A stretch of DNA of 64,000 bases, taken from NCBI GenBank assembly GCA_001282665.1, contig LN874948.1, positions 192,353 through 256,352 of the forward strand, in the 5' to 3' direction. The DNA is from Clostridiales bacterium mt11. Its GTDB lineage: Bacteria; Bacillota; Clostridia; Tissierellales; Tepidimicrobiaceae. Position numbers and translations under genes: made by a program. Each line of letters opens with the position of its first letter. Position 1 is the first letter of the stretch. The notes below the pieces were generated by a model. It was not told the origin of the DNA. It saw nothing but the letters and a program-made list of their open reading frames with translations, and did no database searches. Positions 9,175-16,432 of the stretch are shown here, piece by piece.

Positions 9175-9759
9175 ATGTGTGGTAGATTTTCATTAGATGT
9201 GGATATAGACACTTTAATAGATAGATATAGAATGATTAAAGCTGAGGATGAATTTACTTCCAAAGATGAAATTTTTCCAACGGATATCTCTCCAGTTATT
9301 ATCAATAGAGAAGGTAAGGAGCTTAAACTGTTAAAGTGGGGATTTATGCCTAGCTTTGCCAAAAGACCTATAATAAATGCAAGGAGTGAAACCATAGATA
9401 TAAAACCAACATTTCAACATTCATTCTATAATAGAAGATGTCTAATACCTGCTACAAGTTTTTTTGAATGGGAAAAAGTAGGGAAGGATAAGATAAAAAG
9501 AAGAGTATCTATCAAAGATGAATATATTTTTTCAATGGCTGGACTATATGATGTTTTTACGGATAACAATGGAGTTAAATATCACGCATTTACAATACTT
9601 ACGACGGAAGCCAATGAAGAAATGAAATCAATTCATCACAGAATGCCGGTAATACTTCCTACAGATAAAGAAGAATTGTGGTTAGATATAAATATTAAAA
9701 ACCCAGCAGTCCTAAAACAACTATTAAAGCCTTATGAAGAGAGTTTATCAATAGAGTAA
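9175..9759 (+). CDS. SOS response-associated peptidase (SRAP/YedK family)
   Basis: The start is set at ATG 9175, giving MCGRF, because SRAP proteins need Cys as residue 2 to form the thiazolidine crosslink with abasic sites in ssDNA. An AGGGG site lies 9 bases upstream. Other active-site motifs are NARSET, SFFEWEK (the catalytic Glu region) and HHRMPVILP (the catalytic His). The 194-residue length is normal for the family. It protects abasic sites at replication forks. It is a lone gene, ending just before a terminator hairpin that an insertion sequence has interrupted. An upstream in-frame TTG at 9151 is rejected as start. Confidence 0.9.
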   Translation: MCGRFSLDVDIDTLIDRYRMIKAEDEFTSKDEIFPTDISPVIINREGKELKLLKWGFMPSFAKRPIINARSETIDIKPTFQHSFYNRRCLIPATSFFEWEKVGKDKIKRRVSIKDEYIFSMAGLYDVFTDNNGVKYHAFTILTTEANEEMKSIHHRMPVILPTDKEELWLDINIKNPAVLKQLLKPYEESLSIE

Positions 9760-9768
9760 GTTAAATTT

Positions 9769-9798
9769 TAGTGACAATGGGATACCCCATTGTCACTA
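9769..9798 (+). terminator. Terminator hairpin of SRAP gene, T-run displaced by IS insertion
   Basis: A perfect 13-bp inverted repeat (TAGTGACAATGGG / CCCATTGTCACTA) with a 4-base loop starts 9 bases after the SRAP stop. No T-run follows; the insertion sequence begins 3 bases later. A TATGTTTTTT sequence sits on the other side of the element (11370-11379). Confidence 0.65.
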
Positions 9799-9801
9799 TG
9801 T

Positions 9802-11368
9802 GAGAATGTAAAAAACTTTGTGTTTTAGAGAGAATTAACCATCTCTAATCTAGCAAGAAATATCAAGCTGGATAAAACTTACAATTAAATATCTTGTATT
9901 TATCTTTGCTGGAACTATTTTGTTTTATGCATTAAAATGATTAGTTCTGGCAATAATTTTAATTATGGGTAGCTATATCTTAATGTAGATATCTTATTAT
10001 AGGTGTACCCAAAATTAAAATCCTATTTTAAGATTAAAAGGCTTACTGATGTGGCATGTTAAAGATGTGGTCCGATTCTTCCGTCAAAGAATATGATTAA
10101 CTGGTTTAATATTAGATCCCAGTTTTTATATCTTCTGGACCATTTCTTCATTGCATTTTGACTTGCTAGGTAAAGTATCTTTTGGAGAGCTTCATCTGAT
10201 GGGAACATGGTTTTAGTCTTAGTTACTTTTCTTAGCTGTCTGTGAAAGCCTTCTATGATGTTTGTAGTGTACATTACAGTTCTAATTTCCTCTGGATACT
10301 TGAAAAATGGAGAAAGCACACCCCAGTTCATTTCCCAGCTTTTAATGGAATATGGATACTTTTTACCCCATTTTTCTTCAAGTTCTTTTAAATTCTCAAG
10401 AGCTTCTTCTTCATTAATTGCCTTATATACATTTTTGAAGTCGCTAGCGAATTCTCTTAGATCTTTGTAACTTACATATTTAAAGGAGTTTCTTAGTTGA
10501 TGAATTATACATCTTTGTATTTCAGCATTAGGATATGCCGCAAATATTGCCTCTTTAAGTCCTGTAAGTCCATCTATACTAAATATTAATACATCCTCTA
10601 ACCCTCTATTTTTCATATCATTTAATACCCCAAGCCAGAATTTAGATGATTCATTTTCTCCTATCCAGATTCCTAGAATATCTTTAAAACCATCTAAATC
10701 AACTCCTAATACAACATAAGCTGCTTTACTTTTTATCTGCCCATCCTCTCTTACTTTGTAATGTATAGCATCCATAAATACAAATGGATAAACCTTATTT
10801 AAAGGCCTATTTTGCCATTCTCTAATTTGAGGTATTATTCTATCAGTCATCTTACTTACCATTTCTGCAGATATTTCTATTCCATAGATATCTTTTATTT
10901 GTTCATGAATATCTCTAGTTGACATACCTCTTCCATAAAGAGAGATTACTTTCTCTTCTATACCTGATATATCTCTTTTATGTTTAGGCACTACAATCGG
11001 CTCAAACTCTCCATCTCTATCTCTTGGTACTTCTATTGGTAGCTCACCAAATTGAGTTTTTACAATCTTTTTTGAATAACCATTTCTTCTATTATCGGTA
11101 TCTTTATTCTTTTTATCTCCCTTAGAATATCCTAGCTCCATTTCTAATTCTGCCTCTAACATCTCTTGGAGTGCATCTTTAAACATATACTTTAGATAAG
11201 AATGAAGATCTCCTGCTGTTTTTAAATTTCCATCATTAATCATATTTCTTAAAACTTCCTTTGGTAATGTTGACATAAAAAATTCTCCTTTCTGGTTTAA
11301 ATCTTATCTTGATTCTTGCCAGAAAAGAGATTTTTATTTCCTAAAAGCACAGATTATTTTACATTACC
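9802..11368 (-). mobile_element. IS256-family insertion sequence, about 1.57 kb
   Basis: The element contains one intact IS256-type transposase. Its ends share AATGTAAAA...TGTG.TTTTAG in inverted orientation. The similarity continues imperfectly for about 65 bases (TCT.GCAAGAA...TCAAG on both arms), so the terminal repeats are unusually extended. The left end is about 9802 and the right end about 11368. Flanks share TATGT (9797-9801 and 11370-11374), a possible degenerate remnant of the 8-9 bp target duplication typical of the family. Between the left repeat and the transposase stop lie about 190 bases with no gene. Exact boundaries are uncertain by a few bases. Confidence 0.8.
10059..11276 (-). 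CDS. IS256 family transposase
   Basis: This 405-residue Mutator/IS256 transposase has all the catalytic parts. The first Asp is in FMDAIHYKV, the second in IFSIDGLTGLKEAI and the Glu in NIIEGFHRQLRKVTKTK. The family C2/H2 signature is present as QRCIIHQLRNS. The N-terminal half carries the DNA-binding region with the basic RRNGYSKK stretch. The length is standard, there are no frameshifts, and the gene appears functional. An AAGGAG site lies close before the ATG. It is the only gene in the element. Confidence 0.95.
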   Translation of the reverse strand: MSTLPKEVLRNMINDGNLKTAGDLHSYLKYMFKDALQEMLEAELEMELGYSKGDKKNKDTDNRRNGYSKKIVKTQFGELPIEVPRDRDGEFEPIVVPKHKRDISGIEEKVISLYGRGMSTRDIHEQIKDIYGIEISAEMVSKMTDRIIPQIREWQNRPLNKVYPFVFMDAIHYKVREDGQIKSKAAYVVLGVDLDGFKDILGIWIGENESSKFWLGVLNDMKNRGLEDVLIFSIDGLTGLKEAIFAAYPNAEIQRCIIHQLRNSFKYVSYKDLREFASDFKNVYKAINEEEALENLKELEEKWGKKYPYSIKSWEMNWGVLSPFFKYPEEIRTVMYTTNIIEGFHRQLRKVTKTKTMFPSDEALQKILYLASQNAMKKWSRRYKNWDLILNQLIIFFDGRIGPHL

Positions 11369-11377
11369 TTATGTTTT

Positions 11378-13021
11378 TTAGCTTAAATCTCTTAACTCCT
11401 TTAGCTTTTCTTGATATTTTTTATCCAATTCTTTTTTATAATCTTCATCTTTTTCCAATGAAATTTTACCTATCAATTCTGAAATCTCCGTCCTTAATAC
11501 CATCTTTCTCTCTTGGATTCTCTTCTCATCTCCATTTAATTTTGGTTTATCTTTTAATCTTAGATATTCTCCATATGTCAATTTAAAACTTTTAAGCTTT
11601 GTATTTTCTATAATCAATAGTTCATCTGCTATGTTTTCTATAAATCTTCTATCATGAGATACTAGAAGGATAGTACCATTATAATTTTTGAGCAATTCCT
11701 CTATAACTTCTAAACTGTTTATATCTAAGTAGTTAGTTGGCTCGTCTAATATTAAGAAATTTATATCTTCAAGCATTATCTTAGCAAAGGAAACCCTTAC
11801 CCTTTCACCTCCACTAAGAACTTTCAAATTCTCATGGACTTTATCTCCCTTAATTAATAGTCTAGCTAAAATAAGCCTTGCAAAATTTTCATCATGAATA
11901 CTCTTTTCCATTACATTTTCTAGTATAGTTTTTTCCTCATTCAATATATTCATAGATTGACTAAAGTAGCCTATCCTAACGCTTTCACTTATCTTTATTC
12001 CTTCACCTTTTAATATCATATTGATAAGGGTTGTCTTTCCACTGCCATTAGGACCAATTAAGGCTATTTTCTTACCATTATATATATTAAAATGGGCATT
12101 TTTAAAGATTATATTTTCTCCATAGGATTTATTTATATCCTTACCAAGTACTAAAATCTTGCTATGAGGCTTACTGGAATCCAATATTTTTATCCTTATT
12201 ATGTCTTCTCTAGTAGGTTTCTCCTTTACCTCCAGATGCTCAATTCTACTCTCAATAGATTTAGCAAAATTATCTAAGTTTTTCTTAGCGTTTTGTCCTC
12301 CCATCTTATGAAGTCTTACCTCTGAATTGCCCATTCTACTAGGTGCGTTAGTCGTCTTTGATGATTTGATTTCTATATTTCTCTTTATATTCATAAGTCT
12401 TCTTTTCTCTTTTATATATTCTTCGTACTCAAACTCTTTTCTACTTATTTCTTCCTCTTTCAGCTTTATATATTTACTATAGTTTCCGTTATAAAGCTTT
12501 ACCTTTCCATTTTCAATCTCCAAGATTTTATTACATGTTCTATCTAAAAAACTTCTATCATGGGATACGACTAAAAAGGTATCTCCATATTCTTTAAATA
12601 TATTCGTTATAAGCTCTATCCCTTTCATATCTAAATTACTCGTTGGTTCATCTACAAGCATTAAAGAACCTTGATTTTCAAAACCCTCTGCAAGTTTAAA
12701 TCTAGTTTTTTCTCCACCACTCATATTGACATTCCACTTGTCTTTAACTTTAAATATGGAAGCGTATTTCCCGTTGATTATTCTATTCTCTGGCTCTCCC
12801 AATTGGGATATATATTTGATATTCGTATTGGAATCTATAGATAAATCTCCGCTATCAAAATCTATCAACCCAGCTATAATTTCTAAAAGGGTAGTTTTGC
12901 CAGCTCCGTTTACCCCTACAACTCCTATCTTATTTCCTTCATAAATCTTTAATTCTTCTATATCCAGAACTAATCTAGCTCCATAATATTTCTTTATATT
13001 TTTCATATTAATCTTTAGCAT
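11378..13021 (-). CDS. ABC-F family ATPase, probable antibiotic-resistance ribosome protection protein
   Basis: The 547-residue protein has two ABC ATPase domains and no membrane segment. Walker A motifs are GVNGAGKTT and GPNGSGKTT, signatures are MSGGEKTRFKLA and LSGGERVRVSFA, and Walker B motifs end in DEPTS and DEPTN. A charged linker of about 80 residues between the domains is the P-site tRNA interaction motif that enters the ribosome. Its length fits the antibiotic-resistance (ARE) subgroup acting on lincosamides, pleuromutilins or streptogramins rather than the housekeeping EttA/YdiF type. The C-terminal extension is coiled and charged. The upstream leader with attenuator supports drug-induced control. 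Drug range is unknown. Confidence 0.82.
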   Translation of the reverse strand: MLKINMKNIKKYYGARLVLDIEELKIYEGNKIGVVGVNGAGKTTLLEIIAGLIDFDSGDLSIDSNTNIKYISQLGEPENRIINGKYASIFKVKDKWNVNMSGGEKTRFKLAEGFENQGSLMLVDEPTSNLDMKGIELITNIFKEYGDTFLVVSHDRSFLDRTCNKILEIENGKVKLYNGNYSKYIKLKEEEISRKEFEYEEYIKEKRRLMNIKRNIEIKSSKTTNAPSRMGNSEVRLHKMGGQNAKKNLDNFAKSIESRIEHLEVKEKPTREDIIRIKILDSSKPHSKILVLGKDINKSYGENIIFKNAHFNIYNGKKIALIGPNGSGKTTLINMILKGEGIKISESVRIGYFSQSMNILNEEKTILENVMEKSIHDENFARLILARLLIKGDKVHENLKVLSGGERVRVSFAKIMLEDINFLILDEPTNYLDINSLEVIEELLKNYNGTILLVSHDRRFIENIADELLIIENTKLKSFKLTYGEYLRLKDKPKLNGDEKRIQERKMVLRTEISELIGKISLEKDEDYKKELDKKYQEKLKELRDLS

Positions 13022-13130
13022 AAAAAATCCTCCTTCAAAAAGAGAGGATAGTATATCTATAGATAGACTATAAATTTATATATAAAAGTACTACTATGCA
13101 TAACTATCCACTCATAATAAAAATAGGCAC

Positions 13131-13162
13131 AAATATATTAGGTAAAGAACCCTAATATATTT
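13131..13162 (-). promoter_or_regulatory. Transcription attenuator hairpin in the ABC-F leader
   Basis: A perfect 12-bp stem (AAATATATTAGG / CCTAATATATTT) with an 8-base loop lies in the 5' leader of the ABC-F gene. It is followed, after a short gap, by a T-rich stretch at 13116-13125. It sits between the promoter and the gene, about 110 bases before the start, where attenuators of ABC-F resistance genes usually lie. Confidence 0.65.
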
Positions 13163-13185
13163 TATTTTCTTTATTAAAAAATGGA

Positions 13186-13197
13186 TTAGTTGCGCAT
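13186..13197 (-). CDS. Three-codon leader ORF (Met-Arg-Asn) upstream of ABC-F gene
   Basis: On the minus strand ATG CGC AAC TAA encodes Met-Arg-Asn. It is preceded at 13 bases by an AAAGGGTGA ribosome-site-like sequence and followed 24 bases later by the attenuator stem. Very short leader ORFs that let a drug-stalled ribosome block terminator folding are known for ABC-F resistance genes in Listeria and Bacillus. That this one works this way is inference; an overlapping GTG-AAT-TAT-TAG is an alternative. Confidence 0.45.
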   Translation of the reverse strand: MRN

Positions 13198-13235
13198 TAT
13201 TACTAATAATTCACCCTTTCAAATATATTTAGTAA

Positions 13236-13265
13236 ATAATACCACACACATATATCATTTGTCAA
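13236..13265 (-). promoter_or_regulatory. Strong sigma-A promoter of the ABC-F gene
   Basis: A perfect TTGACA -35 box and a TATTAT -10 box are 18 bases apart on the minus strand. The resulting leader is about 210 bases and contains the short ORF and attenuator. Confidence 0.75.
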
Positions 13266-13287
13266 CTTAAGGATACCTCTATCATAA

Positions 13288-13324
13288 AAGAAATAAAGGG
13301 AATTAAATTGTCCCTTTATTTCTT
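13288..13324 (-). terminator. Intrinsic terminator of the 13-21 kb PTS operon
   Basis: AAGAAATAAAGGGA and TCCCTTTATTTCTT form a 14-bp stem overlapping the stop codon of the PTS IIA gene, followed on the minus strand by a T-rich stretch. Confidence 0.7.
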
Positions 13325-13639
13325 ATCAATACCTGAATACTTTTTATGGACCAATAACATCTCATTGGTAATATCCCTTAACAATTCCGTTGACATCATC
13401 TGATCTTCGGCATGCATCAACAAAATGGATACCACAATTGGCTCCCCTTGTGTTTCCTGTTGCAGCAGCTCTGCATGTATTTCATGGGCCTTTAATAGAC
13501 TTTCATCTGCATCTTCAATAAACTTTTCTGCTGCTTTAAAATCTTCTTCTCTAGCAGCTTTTAAAGCTTGAAATAGAAATGATTTTGCATCTCCCACATT
13601 GCTTATCATCTGAAAATTTAATAATTCCATACCTTCCAT
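13316..13639 (-). CDS. PTS lactose/cellobiose family EIIA component
   Basis: This 107-residue all-helical protein is the EIIA of the lactose/N,N'-diacetylchitobiose PTS family. The phospho-acceptor His lies in VSILLMHAEDQMMS near residue 78, and the conserved SLLKAHEIHAELLQQE helix precedes it. It passes phosphate from HPr to the cognate EIIB encoded at 17782. It is the last gene of the operon and overlaps the terminator. The operon order is split: EIIB and EIIC lie four genes upstream, separated by GrdB-like, M20 peptidase and glycosylasparaginase genes. Confidence 0.9.
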   Translation of the reverse strand: MEGMELLNFQMISNVGDAKSFLFQALKAAREEDFKAAEKFIEDADESLLKAHEIHAELLQQETQGEPIVVSILLMHAEDQMMSTELLRDITNEMLLVHKKYSGIDKK

Positions 13640-13671
13640 ATGTCCACCATCTTTCTATATCTATTGTATTA

Positions 13672-14631
13672 TTATTTTAATTTTAAAGGAGCTGTCCTCG
13701 TCTTTATATAATCGTTCATCCATTCTTCAGTAGCAATTTCATAAATCGTTTTATCATCTTCAACTGAACAAGTATAAACAGTTGGTGGCAATTTTTCAGT
13801 AGCTACTACAAAGGAAAACCCTTCAATATTGGTAGCTACGCCAAATTCCCCTTTATTGTTAATACAAACTACTGAGATATCTCCCGCCTTTTTTCTTCTA
13901 CTTATAAGTAGATTGTTGAGTTCAAGTACGGCTTTATCTGCTGCCTCTTGAGGACTATAGCCTTCCTTCATCAATCTGACTATTTCATATGAGATACAGC
14001 CTTTCATTATATCCTCTCCCAATCCAGTAGCCGTAGCCCCTCCTATATTACTATCTACATAAAAACCTGAACCAGATAGTGGAGAATCTCCTACCCTTCC
14101 TCTCTTCTTCATAAACAAGCCACTTGTAGATGTGCCACTTGCCATAGAATTATCTAAATCTAAGGCGACCATTCCTACGGTATCATGACCATCATAGGGG
14201 CTTAATCCTTTATTAACCGTTTCTTTCAATCTATTTTTATAATGAATTATAGCCCTGTCAGTGAGCATATTCATTCTTTCAAATCCATTTTTATGGGCAT
14301 ATTCCTCTGCTCCTTGTCCTACTAAAAATGAATTAAACTTTTCTTCGCTTAATCTTCTAGCTATACTTATGGGGTTTTTAAAGTCTTTAATCCCTGCAAC
14401 AGCTCCAATAGATAGAGTATTACCATCCATATAAGCTGCGTCTAATTCAACTTCCCCATTTTCATTGGGAAGACCCCCATATCCAACGGATTTATAATAA
14501 GGAAAGTCCTCTACCATTTTTATGGCTACTTCGACAGCATTCCCTGAACTTTCTCCATTAGAAAGTAATTCTGCTGCCTTTTCAATGCCTTCCAAAGCCA
14601 TTCTCCAAGTGCCTATAATAGTCCAACTCAT
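13672..14631 (-). CDS. N4-(beta-N-acetylglucosaminyl)-L-asparaginase (glycosylasparaginase, Ntn hydrolase)
   Basis: The start is set at the ATG giving MSWTIIGTWRM, because a GGAGG site lies 7 bases before it; an upstream ATG would have that site inside the gene. The 319-residue protein is an Ntn hydrolase of the type-2 asparaginase/aspartylglucosaminidase family. Autocleavage is expected between Asp150 and Thr151 in GHDTVGMVALD, freeing the catalytic Thr. Further motifs are RVGDSPLSGSGFYVD and GGATATGLGEDIMKG, which bind the substrate alpha-amino and carboxyl groups. The enzyme cleaves GlcNAc-Asn linkages. No signal peptide is present, so it is cytosolic. Its place inside a PTS operon suggests the substrate is imported. 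Confidence 0.85.
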   Translation of the reverse strand: MSWTIIGTWRMALEGIEKAAELLSNGESSGNAVEVAIKMVEDFPYYKSVGYGGLPNENGEVELDAAYMDGNTLSIGAVAGIKDFKNPISIARRLSEEKFNSFLVGQGAEEYAHKNGFERMNMLTDRAIIHYKNRLKETVNKGLSPYDGHDTVGMVALDLDNSMASGTSTSGLFMKKRGRVGDSPLSGSGFYVDSNIGGATATGLGEDIMKGCISYEIVRLMKEGYSPQEAADKAVLELNNLLISRRKKAGDISVVCINNKGEFGVATNIEGFSFVVATEKLPPTVYTCSVEDDKTIYEIATEEWMNDYIKTRTAPLKLK

Positions 14632-14667
14632 ACTATAGCCTCCATTTCTATTCATCTTTTAATTCAT

Positions 14668-15792
14668 TTATTTTGCTAAATTATATATAGCTTGAGCAAA
14701 TATTTTACTATTTAACATTATATCTTCTATATCCATGTACTCATTTGGATTATGAGAAATTCCTTTCTGTCCTGGAAAAGAAGGTCCGAAAGGTACTATA
14801 TTAGGCATTATCTTTGCATAGGTTCCCCCTGTTGTTGTAACGGGAGTTCCATCTAACTTTGTAACCTCTTCATATGCTTCCTGTAAGGATTTAACCAGAA
14901 AAGAATCTTTATTAAATTTAACTGGATTATAATTTAAAAGAAGATTTAACTTCATATTTTTTGATAGTTTTAACTTTATCCTTTTCAATATTTCATCAAT
15001 ACTAACAGTAGCTGGATAGCTTAAACTGATGTTGAACAATAGTTTAGAATCCTCTATATGAATATTATAGTTTCTCATCTCCATAACACCAAATTCCTCA
15101 TCTTTAAAATCAATATTCAGCCTATCTCCACTGCTCTTACTAGATAAAATATAATTATTTAAGAAATTGAAAAACTCATCAGCAGCCTTTTCGTAGCTTT
15201 TATCATTGTAATCTATTTCAAATTGGATATTTGCTCTTCCTCTCTCTCCGTAGACAACAGGATATTTACAATCAGGAGTAAAGCCCATTATAGGAGGTCT
15301 TTCCCTTTTCAAATAATATGGAATATCGTTGAATCCACTTTCTTCATCAGTGCCAAATATAATTCTAACTGGTCTACTTAACTTTAAGTTGGATTCCTTA
15401 ATGGCATATAGGGCATAAAGTGCAGATAAAATTGGTCCCTTATTATCCAATACACCTCTCCCATATATTCTTCCATCTTCAATATGTCCACTAAAAGGTG
15501 GAAACTTCCAGCCTTCTCTTGCTGGTACTACATCTAAATGTCCCAAAACTCCTATATAATCTTCTCCTTCGCCATACTGAGCATATCCAATATAATTATC
15601 TAAATTATTTGTTTTAAATCCCAAATTCTCTGCTATTTTCAATGTCTTTAACAACGCTTCTTTCGTACCTTCTCCAAAAGGAGCATTGAGCTTTGGTTTA
15701 TCTTTAACACTAGGTATATTCACCACTTCTATTATAGATTTCAATAGCTCTTCCTTATATTCATCAACCCTATTATTTAAAACCTGTTCCAT
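14668..15792 (-). CDS. M20 family metallopeptidase (dipeptidase type)
   Basis: The start is set at the ATG giving MEQVLNNRVDEY, which follows a GGAGG site by 7 bases; a longer upstream reading lacks one. The 374-residue enzyme belongs to the M20 zinc peptidases. Metal ligands and catalytic residues appear in GHLDVVP, GRGVLDNKGP and GTDEESGFND. A late His is in GISHNPNEYMD. The dimerisation domain is inserted in the middle. The group includes PepV-like dipeptidases and N-acyl-amino-acid deacylases. In this operon it could process peptides or N-acylated products linked to glycosyl-asparagine use; the exact substrate is unknown. It overlaps no neighbour and is 36 bases upstream of the asparaginase. 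Confidence 0.82.
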   Translation of the reverse strand: MEQVLNNRVDEYKEELLKSIIEVVNIPSVKDKPKLNAPFGEGTKEALLKTLKIAENLGFKTNNLDNYIGYAQYGEGEDYIGVLGHLDVVPAREGWKFPPFSGHIEDGRIYGRGVLDNKGPILSALYALYAIKESNLKLSRPVRIIFGTDEESGFNDIPYYLKRERPPIMGFTPDCKYPVVYGERGRANIQFEIDYNDKSYEKAADEFFNFLNNYILSSKSSGDRLNIDFKDEEFGVMEMRNYNIHIEDSKLLFNISLSYPATVSIDEILKRIKLKLSKNMKLNLLLNYNPVKFNKDSFLVKSLQEAYEEVTKLDGTPVTTTGGTYAKIMPNIVPFGPSFPGQKGISHNPNEYMDIEDIMLNSKIFAQAIYNLAK

Positions 15793-15816
15793 TTTTAAGC
15801 CTCCGTTACAAAAGTT

Positions 15817-15856
15817 AATATATGAGGTAGTCTTTTGCAGAACTACCTCATATATT
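15817..15856 (-). repeat. Intercistronic 15-bp hairpin within the PTS operon
   Basis: AATATATGAGGTAGT and ACTACCTCATATATT pair perfectly between the GrdB-like stop and the M20 ribosome site. A weak AACTTTT follows on the minus strand. It could be a partial terminator or an mRNA-processing element that lowers expression of the three downstream genes. Confidence 0.55.
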
Positions 15857-15857
15857 T

Positions 15858-16379
15858 TTAATAGCATATTTTCTTTGCTAATTCCTCAATATCCTCTTTA
15901 TCAAACATTTTTCTTGCTAGTATACAGATATTATTCAATGACTCATTTAATCCAATGCCTCCCTTTTTAGGCATCTTTACAATCTTTAGTGCATCTTTAT
16001 ATTTTAAAATGATATCTTCATTTTCTTTAGACATAGCAGCTACAACTGGTATGTTTGTTTTTTCATTTAAATCTTTACCAATGACAGCACACATATAGGC
16101 ATATCCTTTATAATTATATGCTGGTCCACAGATAACTACGTCCGGATTTAATTTTTCCACCATAGCAGTCATCTTCTTAGTTGCTTCTTCTTCATTTTCT
16201 TTAAAATAATCATTACCGCAATACAAACAAGCTATAACTTCCCCATCTACATCTTTAAGATGGGGTTCAATCATAGGAACTGAACCTATTGCCCCTTTTT
16301 TACCGCCAAGGGAAAGATCCGACCTTTCCTTACCTCCCATTCCTGCTTGTATTTGGTCAAATATCATTAAAACCTTCAT
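15858..16379 (-). CDS. GrdB-related protein (N-terminal domain of glycine/betaine reductase component B)
   Basis: The 173-residue protein matches only the N-terminal part of GrdB-type selenoprotein B from glycine/sarcosine/betaine reductases. Visible pieces are the VLMIFDQIQAGMGGKE start, VIACLYCGNDYFKEN near residue 49 and LNPDVVICGPAYNYKGYA. GrdB itself is about 430 residues and carries a Sec-containing C-terminal domain, which is absent here. The gene ends with TAA, not an in-frame TGA. Cys51 and Cys54 form a CxxC pair that could be redox-active. It sits in the middle of the lac-type PTS operon. Its role there is unknown; it is not expected to be a working reductase alone. Confidence 0.65.
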   Translation of the reverse strand: MKVLMIFDQIQAGMGGKERSDLSLGGKKGAIGSVPMIEPHLKDVDGEVIACLYCGNDYFKENEEEATKKMTAMVEKLNPDVVICGPAYNYKGYAYMCAVIGKDLNEKTNIPVVAAMSKENEDIILKYKDALKIVKMPKKGGIGLNESLNNICILARKMFDKEDIEELAKKICY

Positions 16380-16432
16380 ATTATCCTCCTTAAAGAGCCA
16401 GAGGGACAGGAACCTTGGCTCACATTATCTCC

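Noticed and set aside
15858..16379. Selenocysteine in the GrdB-like protein
   Set aside because: The gene ends with TAA and there is no in-frame TGA or following hairpin; the Sec-bearing domain of GrdB is simply absent.
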